A stretch of DNA of 64,000 nt from positions 25,705 to 89,704 of the forward strand of contig NZ_JAODTZ010000045.1 of assembly GCF_025399795.1 (NCBI RefSeq). The letters are read 5' to 3'. Below, one piece after another: positions 58,719 to 64,000 of the stretch (its first letter is position 1; each line of letters opens with the position of its first letter). Under the pieces are notes generated by a model. That model worked only from the letters and a program-made list of their open reading frames with translations, was not told the origin of the DNA and made no database searches. The position numbers and the translations under genes are program-made. Origin of the DNA: Streptomyces rhizosphaerihabitans (GTDB lineage: Bacteria; Actinomycetota; Actinomycetes; Streptomycetales; Streptomycetaceae).

Positions 58719-60452
58719 CTAGAACTCCCCGGTCCGGTCGGTCCGTACCCGCTCCAGCAGCAAGAGCGCCACCGCGCACACCACCATCAGAATCGTCGAA
58801 AGGGCCATGGCCTGGCCGTAGTTGAGATCGCCCGCGCGCCCGAGCAGCCGGGCCACGGCGACCGGCAGCGTCGGGTTGTCGGGCCGTGCGATGAAGACGG
58901 TCGCCCCGAACTCCCCGAGGGAGACGGCGAAGGCGAACCCGGCCGCGATCAGCAGCGCCCGCCGCACCATCGGCAGATCGACCTCGCGCCACACCCGCCA
59001 CGGCGACGCCCCGAGCACGGCCGCGGCCTCCCGCAGCCGCCCGTCCACCGCCCGCAGCACGGGCAGCATCGTCCGTACGACGAAGGGGACACCCACCAGC
59101 GCCTGCGCCAGCGGCACCAGGATCCAGCTGGCTCGCAGATCCAGCGGCGGCTCGTCCAGGGCGATCAGGAACCCGAAACCCACGGTCACCGCGGAAACGC
59201 CCAGCGGCAGCATCAGCAGCGCGTCGAAGCCCCGCATGAGACGACCGGCGCGCCGGGTGAGGGCCGCGGCGGCCAGACCGCCGATGAGCACGGCGATGGC
59301 GGTGGCGGCGAACGCGTACTCCAGCGAGTTGCCGATCGCCTCGATCGGGGCGACGAGGAAGACCCCTCCGTCGTCGTCGGCCAGCGCCCGGTAGTAGCCG
59401 AATCCCGGTGCGCCGAGGGACCGCTGGACGAGGACCGCGAGCGGCAGCACGAGGAGCACCGCGATGCTCGCCAGCACGCCCGCGAGAAGCGTCCACTGCC
59501 CGGCACCGCGCGGCCGGCGCGCGGTCGTCTCCGGGGCCACCAGACGCAGGGCGGTCTCCCGTCGGCGGACGGTCGCCGCGTGCACGGCGAGGATCGCGCC
59601 CACCGCCACGAACTGGACGATCGTGAGCACCGCCGCCGTCGCGAGGTCGAAGATCTCGGAGGTCTGCCGGTAGATCTCCACTTCGAGGGTCGAGAAGGTG
59701 GGGCCGCCGAGGATCTGCACCACACCGAACGAGGTGAAGGTGAAGAGGAAGACCATGAGCGCGGCGGCGGCCACGGCGGGCCCGAGCGCCGGCAGCGTCA
59801 CCCTGCGCCACGCAGCCAAGCGCGAGGCGCCGAGCATGCGCGCGGCCTCCTCCTGGCCCGGGTCGAGCTGCGACCAGAGCCCGCCGACGGTCCGTACGAC
59901 GACCGCGTAGTTGAAGAAGACATGCGCGAGCAGGATCGCCCACACCGTGGTGTCCAGGCGTACGCCCCACAGCTCGTCGAGCAGCCCGCCCCGGCCGACC
60001 AGCGCGAGGAACGCCGTGCCGACGACCACGGTCGGCAGCACGAAGGGCACCGTGACCACGGCCCGGAGCATCTGCTTGCCTCTGAAGTCGAAGCGTGCGA
60101 AGACATACGCGCCGGGGAGCGCGACCAGCAGTGTGAGCGCCGTCGAGGCGAGCGCCTGCCAGGTGGTGAACCACAGCACGTGCCGGATGTCCGGCCGGGT
60201 CGCCACGTCCCAGATCCGGGCCGGCTGCCAGCCGCCGTCCCCGTGGAGCCCGCGCGAGACGATCGCGGCGACGGGGTAGGCGAAGAAGACCGCGAAGAAG
60301 GCGACGGGCAGGACCATCAGCCCGAGCCGCGCGGCGCTCTGCCCGCGCGAGTCCCGCGAGGTCCCGTCGACCGCGCCCGCTCCGCCGGCCCCTCCGGCCC
60401 CGTCGGCTCCGTCGGCTACTTCAGTACGAGCGAGGTCCACGACTTGACCCAC
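58719..60452 (-). CDS. thiP: thiamine-type ABC transporter permease, fused double permease
   Basis: A 577-residue permease with twelve predicted helices and two EAA loops (EAARMLGASRLAAWRRVTLP and REAAAVLGASPWRVWREVDL), as in ThiP and SfuB. The first 40 residues are Gly/Ala-rich (GADGAGGAGGAGAVDG). The frame begins with GTG 60452, which overlaps the binding-protein gene by 37 bases in another frame; GTG 60440 is an alternative and no strong ribosome site decides. Confidence 0.88.
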   Translation of the reverse strand: MGQVVDLARTEVADGADGAGGAGGAGAVDGTSRDSRGQSAARLGLMVLPVAFFAVFFAYPVAAIVSRGLHGDGGWQPARIWDVATRPDIRHVLWFTTWQALASTALTLLVALPGAYVFARFDFRGKQMLRAVVTVPFVLPTVVVGTAFLALVGRGGLLDELWGVRLDTTVWAILLAHVFFNYAVVVRTVGGLWSQLDPGQEEAARMLGASRLAAWRRVTLPALGPAVAAAALMVFLFTFTSFGVVQILGGPTFSTLEVEIYRQTSEIFDLATAAVLTIVQFVAVGAILAVHAATVRRRETALRLVAPETTARRPRGAGQWTLLAGVLASIAVLLVLPLAVLVQRSLGAPGFGYYRALADDDGGVFLVAPIEAIGNSLEYAFAATAIAVLIGGLAAAALTRRAGRLMRGFDALLMLPLGVSAVTVGFGFLIALDEPPLDLRASWILVPLAQALVGVPFVVRTMLPVLRAVDGRLREAAAVLGASPWRVWREVDLPMVRRALLIAAGFAFAVSLGEFGATVFIARPDNPTLPVAVARLLGRAGDLNYGQAMALSTILMVVCAVALLLLERVRTDRTGEF

Positions 60453-61510
60453 TGGTCTCGGTCGGCGGCGATCTTCGCGGGCGCCAGGGTCTCGGGATCC
60501 TTGGCCTGCGGACCGAACTGCGCGAACTCCTTGGGCACCTGCGCGCCCTCACGGACCGGGTAGACGAACATGTTGAGCGGCATGTCCTCCTGGAACTCCT
60601 TGGTGAGCAGGAAGTCCAGGAACGCCTTGCCGCCCTCGGCGTTCTTGGCGTGGCTGAGCAGACCCGCGTACTCGACCTGCCGGAAGCAGGTGCCGGCCGC
60701 GACCCCGGTCGGGGCGGTGGCGGGCTTCGGCTTCGCGTAGATGACCTCGGCGGGCGGCGAGGAGGCGTACGAGACGACGAGCGGCCGGTCGGCCTTGGCC
60801 TTCTTGCCGCCGGCGGACCCCGAGAACTCGTCGTTGTACGCCTGCTCCCAGCCGTCCACGACCTTCACGCCGTTGGCCTTGAGCTTCTTCCAGTAGCTCT
60901 CCCAGCCCTTGTCACCGTAGTGCGCGGCGGACCCGAGCAGGAAGCCGAGGCCGGGCGAGGACGTGGCGGCGTTCTCGGTGACGAGGAGATTCTTGTACGC
61001 GGGCTTGATCAGGTCGTCGAAGGACTGCGGCGGCGCCAGCTTGTGCTCGCTGAAGTAGGCCTTGTCGTAGTTGACGCAGATGTCGCCCGTGTCGATCGGC
61101 GTGACCCGGTGCTTGTCCTGGTCGGTCCGGTACTCGGGCAGGACCAGGTCCGCGCCCTTGGCGGCGTACGGCTGGAACAGTCCGTTGTCGAGGGCGCGCG
61201 AGAGCAGGGTGTTGTCGACGCCGAAGAAGACGTCGCCCTGCGGGTTGTCCTTGGTCAGGATGGCCTTGTTGACGGCCTGCCCGGCGTCGCCGTCCATGAG
61301 GACGCGGACCTTGTAGCCGGACTGCTTCTCGAAGTCCTTGAGCACGCTCTTCGACACGAGCCACGAGTCGTGGCTGACGAGCGTGATCGTCTTCTGATCG
61401 CCCGAGCCGTCGGCGTCGGACGAGCCGCACGCGGACAGCGCGGGCAGCGCGACGAGGCCGAGCCCGACGGCGATGACCGCGAACCGCCTGCTGCTGGTGG
61501 TGGTGCTCAC
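60416..61510 (-). CDS. thiB: thiamine-type substrate-binding lipoprotein
   Basis: A 364-residue receptor with signal peptide RFAVIAVGLGLVALPAL and lipobox LSAC (Cys28). The mature part shows the ThiB/TbpA pattern TLVSHDSWLVSKSVLKDFEK, QGDVFFGVDNTLLSRALDNG and VVSYASSPPAEVIYA. ATG start with GGAGGA upstream. First gene of thiBPQ, 93 bases downstream of the riboswitch. Ligand is thiamine, its phosphates or a precursor. Confidence 0.92.
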   Translation of the reverse strand: MSTTTSSRRFAVIAVGLGLVALPALSACGSSDADGSGDQKTITLVSHDSWLVSKSVLKDFEKQSGYKVRVLMDGDAGQAVNKAILTKDNPQGDVFFGVDNTLLSRALDNGLFQPYAAKGADLVLPEYRTDQDKHRVTPIDTGDICVNYDKAYFSEHKLAPPQSFDDLIKPAYKNLLVTENAATSSPGLGFLLGSAAHYGDKGWESYWKKLKANGVKVVDGWEQAYNDEFSGSAGGKKAKADRPLVVSYASSPPAEVIYAKPKPATAPTGVAAGTCFRQVEYAGLLSHAKNAEGGKAFLDFLLTKEFQEDMPLNMFVYPVREGAQVPKEFAQFGPQAKDPETLAPAKIAADRDQWVKSWTSLVLK

Positions 61511-61542
61511 TGATTCCTCCTGGGTGACCAGGAAGAGACGCG

Positions 61543-61579
61543 GCCCCGCCCGGGACCTCTGGCGGTTCCCGGGCAGGGC
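61543..61579 (-). promoter_or_regulatory. expression-platform hairpin between riboswitch and thiB
   Basis: Arms GCCCTGCCCGGGA and TCCCGGGCGGGGC (minus strand) form a 13-position stem with one mismatch and an 11-base loop. It ends about 30 bases before the thiB start and could be the terminator controlled by TPP. Confidence 0.6.
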
Positions 61580-61603
61580 GCAACAGCTTGAGTAACGACC
61601 GAA

Positions 61604-61690
61604 CTTCCTACCCAGAATGACCTGGGCGAGGTTCAGAGGGTCTGCGGTCTGTCCCGCACTCTCAGCGCTGTGGCGCTCCCCTGTCGGAAT
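61604..61690 (-). promoter_or_regulatory. TPP riboswitch (THI element)
   Basis: Minus strand shows the conserved core in order: ACAGGGGAGC, GCTGAGAGTGCGG, CGCAGACCCTCTGAACCT, and GGTCATTCTGGGTAGGAAG. This is the full THI box. It lies between rlmN and thiB and would lower thiBPQ expression when thiamine pyrophosphate is abundant. Confidence 0.95.
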
Positions 61691-61716
61691 ATGAAGATGT
61701 ACTGACCCGGTTCAGA

Positions 61717-62823
61717 CTACCGCTCGGTCGCGGCGAGCTGACCACACGCTCCGTCGATCTCCTGGCCACGGGTGTCCCGGACGGTCACCGGCACGCCATG
61801 GGCCGCGATGGCCTCGACGAACGCCTTCTCGTCCTCGGGCCGCGAGGCGGTCCACTTCGAACCCGGGGTCGGGTTCAGCGGGATGAGGTTGACGTGCACG
61901 GGCTTGCCCTTGAGCATCCGTCCGAGCCGGTCACCACGCCACGCCTGGTCGTTGATGTCCCGGATCAGGGCGTACTCGATGGACAGGCGCCGCCCGGACT
62001 TGGCCGCGTACTCCCATCCGGCGTCGAGCACCTCGCGCACTTTCCACCGCGTGTTCACGGGGACGAGGGTGTCGCGCAGCTCGTCGTCCGGGGCGTGCAG
62101 GGAGATCGCGAGGCGGCACTTGAAGCCCTCGTCGGAGAACCGGTTGATGGCGGGGACCAGCCCGACCGTCGACACGGTGATACCGCGCTGCGAGAGCCCG
62201 AGCCCGTCCGGCTCGGGGTCGGTGAGGGCCCGGATCGCCCCGACCACCCGCTTGTAGTTGGCGAGCGGCTCACCCATCCCCATGAAGACGATGTTGCTCA
62301 GCCGCGCCGGACCCCCGGGGATCTCGCCGTCCCGGAGCGCCCGCATACCGTCGACGATCTGGTGGACGATCTCGCCGGTCGACAGGTTCCGGTCGAGGCC
62401 CGCCTGTCCGGTGGCGCAGAACGGGCAGTTCATCCCGCAGCCCGCCTGCGAGCTGATGCACATGGTCACCCGGTCCGGGTAGCGCATCAGCACGGACTCG
62501 ACGAGCGTGCCGTCGAAGAGCCGCCACAGGGTCTTGCGGGTGGTGTCCTGGTCGGTCGACAGATGCCGTACGACCGTCATCAGCTCGGGAAGCAGCGCCT
62601 CCTGGAGCTTGCCGCGCGAGGCGGCCGGGATGTCCGTCCACTCGGCGGGGTCGTGCGCGTACCGGGCGAAGTAGTGCTGTGAGAGCTGCTTGGCACGAAA
62701 CGGCTTCTCGCCGATCGCGGCAACCGCCTCTTTGCGCTCGGCGGGCGTGAGATCGGCAAGGTGCCGCGGCGGCTTCTTGGCTCCGCGCGGCGCGACAAAG
62801 GTGAGTTCTCCGGGCTTCGGCAT
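61717..62823 (-). CDS. rlmN: 23S rRNA (A2503-C2)/tRNA (A37-C2) methyltransferase RlmN
   Basis: A 368-residue radical-SAM enzyme that methylates C2 of A2503 in 23S rRNA. The cluster-binding CxxxCxxC is CGMNCPFC, followed by TGQAGLDRNL; the mechanistic second Cys lies near the C-terminus in DGACGQLA. N-terminal domain FRAKQLSQHYFARY. ATG 62823 (MPKPGELTF) with GGAAGG upstream. Upstream gene of thiBPQ by position, but the riboswitch region lies between. The 186-base gap before it has no gene. Confidence 0.96.
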   Translation of the reverse strand: MPKPGELTFVAPRGAKKPPRHLADLTPAERKEAVAAIGEKPFRAKQLSQHYFARYAHDPAEWTDIPAASRGKLQEALLPELMTVVRHLSTDQDTTRKTLWRLFDGTLVESVLMRYPDRVTMCISSQAGCGMNCPFCATGQAGLDRNLSTGEIVHQIVDGMRALRDGEIPGGPARLSNIVFMGMGEPLANYKRVVGAIRALTDPEPDGLGLSQRGITVSTVGLVPAINRFSDEGFKCRLAISLHAPDDELRDTLVPVNTRWKVREVLDAGWEYAAKSGRRLSIEYALIRDINDQAWRGDRLGRMLKGKPVHVNLIPLNPTPGSKWTASRPEDEKAFVEAIAAHGVPVTVRDTRGQEIDGACGQLAATER

Positions 62824-63009
62824 AACCCTTCCAGTGTCGCAGATCAACACCACCGGCCCAGGCCACAGCGAGGTGGGAGCGGTCACCCGCGGGTGACGCC
62901 TGTCAGCTTGATCGACCTCGCACGGCCCAGGGACGGCCCAGGAGGCCGCCCGCTAGTCCCCGACGTGGCCCAAGATCGCGTACTTGAAGGAGACGTGCCG
63001 TGAGCCGCC

Positions 63010-63393
63010 TCAGAGGCGTTCGGGCGAACGTCGCAGACGCTGCGTCAATCTGGAGTACGTCGCGGTCATCACCACGGCCGTGATCAGGCAGCCCGCTGTG
63101 GCGACAGCAAGGATGACGATCGTGGGATTGATCCACACGGGAACGAGGTCGTACGACGCGTTGCACTTGTTGTGCAACGGGAACAGTCGGGACGGCTCCT
63201 GCCAGTTCTCGTCCCGGTAAGCCGGATCGTACGTCTGCCCTTCCAGCAGCTCACAGGTTTCTCTCACATCCAGGCCACCGGAGAAGGCTCCCAAGAACCA
63301 GGTGGCGAAGAGCCCGAAGCACGGCACCAGCGAGAGCAGAAGCCAGAGGAGCGGCTTGCGCCGTTCCCCGCCTCTGCGGAGGTCATTGCTCAT
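63010..63393 (-). CDS. two-helix membrane protein, unknown
   Basis: A 127-residue protein with helices PLLWLLLSLVPCFGLFATWF and IVILAVATAGCLITAVVM. The loop between holds two cysteines (RETCELLEG, HNKCNASYD) that may pair outside the membrane. Its start overlaps the upstream gene's stop by 11 bases, suggesting co-translation. No family recognised. Confidence 0.72.
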   Translation of the reverse strand: MSNDLRRGGERRKPLLWLLLSLVPCFGLFATWFLGAFSGGLDVRETCELLEGQTYDPAYRDENWQEPSRLFPLHNKCNASYDLVPVWINPTIVILAVATAGCLITAVVMTATYSRLTQRLRRSPERL

Positions 63394-63766
63394 TCTGCGG
63401 ATCAGCCGACCGGCCCTCGGTCAGACGCGCCATGCATGCCGACGCGGCCGCGGGATCCCAGGTCTCCAGCACGACGTGCGCAAGACCCCACGGATGCGCC
63501 ATCACCACGAAGCCGCCGGCCGACGCAGCGACGGCTGGAAACGACTCGCTGCGATAGTCGCGGAAGTCGCCCGTCGTCGACACATGCAGCTCGTTCATGC
63601 TCGTCCACGGAAACAAGGCCCGCAGAACCGGCTCGTCCACCGCCGACCGCAGCAACCGCCACATCGTCGGGCCGGCCCAGTCACCGGCCTTGTGCGGCGG
63701 CTGCCAGGCGTGGAGAGCCGCCCGCCATTCCCGATCGCGCTCTCCGGCCACGCCATCGATCGCCAT
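63383..63766 (-). CDS. small uncharacterised protein (DUF6193-like)
   Basis: A 127-residue soluble protein: REWRAALHAWQPPHKAGDWA, LLRSAVDEPVLRALFPWTSM, NELHVSTTGDFRDYRSESFP, and a Trp-rich C-terminus. The pattern recalls DUF6193 proteins common in Streptomyces, but this is a recollection. Start ATG 63766; GTG 63802 possible. Overlaps the membrane-protein gene. Confidence 0.65.
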   Translation of the reverse strand: MAIDGVAGERDREWRAALHAWQPPHKAGDWAGPTMWRLLRSAVDEPVLRALFPWTSMNELHVSTTGDFRDYRSESFPAVAASAGGFVVMAHPWGLAHVVLETWDPAAASACMARLTEGRSADPQNEQ

Positions 63767-63802
63767 GGCCCGACCATCGAGGCCGGCTCCACACCCTGTC
63801 AA

Positions 63803-64000
63803 CGCCGGCCCCTTGAAGAGTCACCCGCCGGCGGTGGTCGGACTGCCGTGGATCAGGCCGGACGGCCCGCTCACCGAGCGGCACCTGAGTTGCACCGACA
63901 CAGCCAACGGAATCGCCTGGCGAAGCAACTGCAATGTCCAGAAGTGGAGCCCGCCCTTGTGGCTGTCGGCCTCATTGCCACCGGGCCGGCCCTGGCCCGC
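63803..64000. other. right window edge, no gene assigned
   Basis: 198 bases open in several frames. One plus-strand frame reads VVGLPWIRPDGPLTERHLS and onward, but with no start or recognisable domain, so it is left unassigned. Confidence 0.4.

Noticed and set aside
62761..63003. 80-codon plus-strand gene before the membrane protein
   Set aside because: Starts antisense to rlmN, no ribosome site, no recognisable feature.

Overview
The window is high-GC actinobacterial chromosome, almost certainly Streptomyces. GTG and TTG starts are common, lipoproteins carry twin-arginine or lipobox leaders, class E and class F sortase signals occur, the chitinase promoter carries a DasR-type box, and there is a thiamine-pyrophosphate riboswitch. 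Gene order resembles, from memory and unchecked, the core-chromosome region around SCO5645-SCO5679 of S. coelicolor. No phage, transposase, CRISPR array, tRNA or rRNA was found.

Left end (1-8.6 kb): a carbohydrate locus with a GH42 beta-galactosidase cut by the window edge, two CUT1-type permeases and a lipoprotein sugar-binding protein on the minus strand, divergent from a large GH3 enzyme. Two identical LacI-type palindromes lie in the divergent promoter. A 585-base gap follows, holding a terminator, a Zur-like box and a probable small RNA with its own promoter and a U-tract terminator (about 8829-8977).

9-18 kb: a LuxR/TrmB-like regulator, an aldehyde dehydrogenase, a PucR regulator, an orphan VirD4/FtsK-like membrane ATPase and gabT. 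18.4-21.5 kb: a PAP2 phosphatase, a secreted GH18 chitinase and a small unknown protein.

21.7-28.9 kb: a six-gene minus-strand operon (aldehyde dehydrogenase, potD, potA, potB, potC, FAD amine oxidoreductase) that reads as polyamine uptake and oxidation. It fits with a second set at 43-52 kb: a second PotD-like binding protein downstream of a two-component pair, another aldehyde dehydrogenase, an Lrp/AsnC regulator and a class III aminotransferase. Together with gabT these could take putrescine-type amines to GABA and succinate semialdehyde.

29-43 kb: mixed genes: NADAR, MFS exporter, DUF4190-like protein, adenosine-deaminase family, GDPD, serine hydrolase, iron-boxed FprA-type ferredoxin reductase, an ECF sigma factor with a membrane partner, a class F sortase with its likely substrate, LysR and EamA. 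52-64 kb: an ABC pair with a degenerate ATPase signature, a VOC protein, a LOG protein, an LAETG wall protein, thiBPQ under a TPP riboswitch, rlmN and two small genes at the right edge.

A recurring oddity is minisatellite-like tandem repeats in short intergenic gaps (7, 23, about 28, about 33 and about 34 bp periods) and in-frame repeats in two proteins (27 bp in a histidine kinase, 30 bp in the GH3 enzyme).
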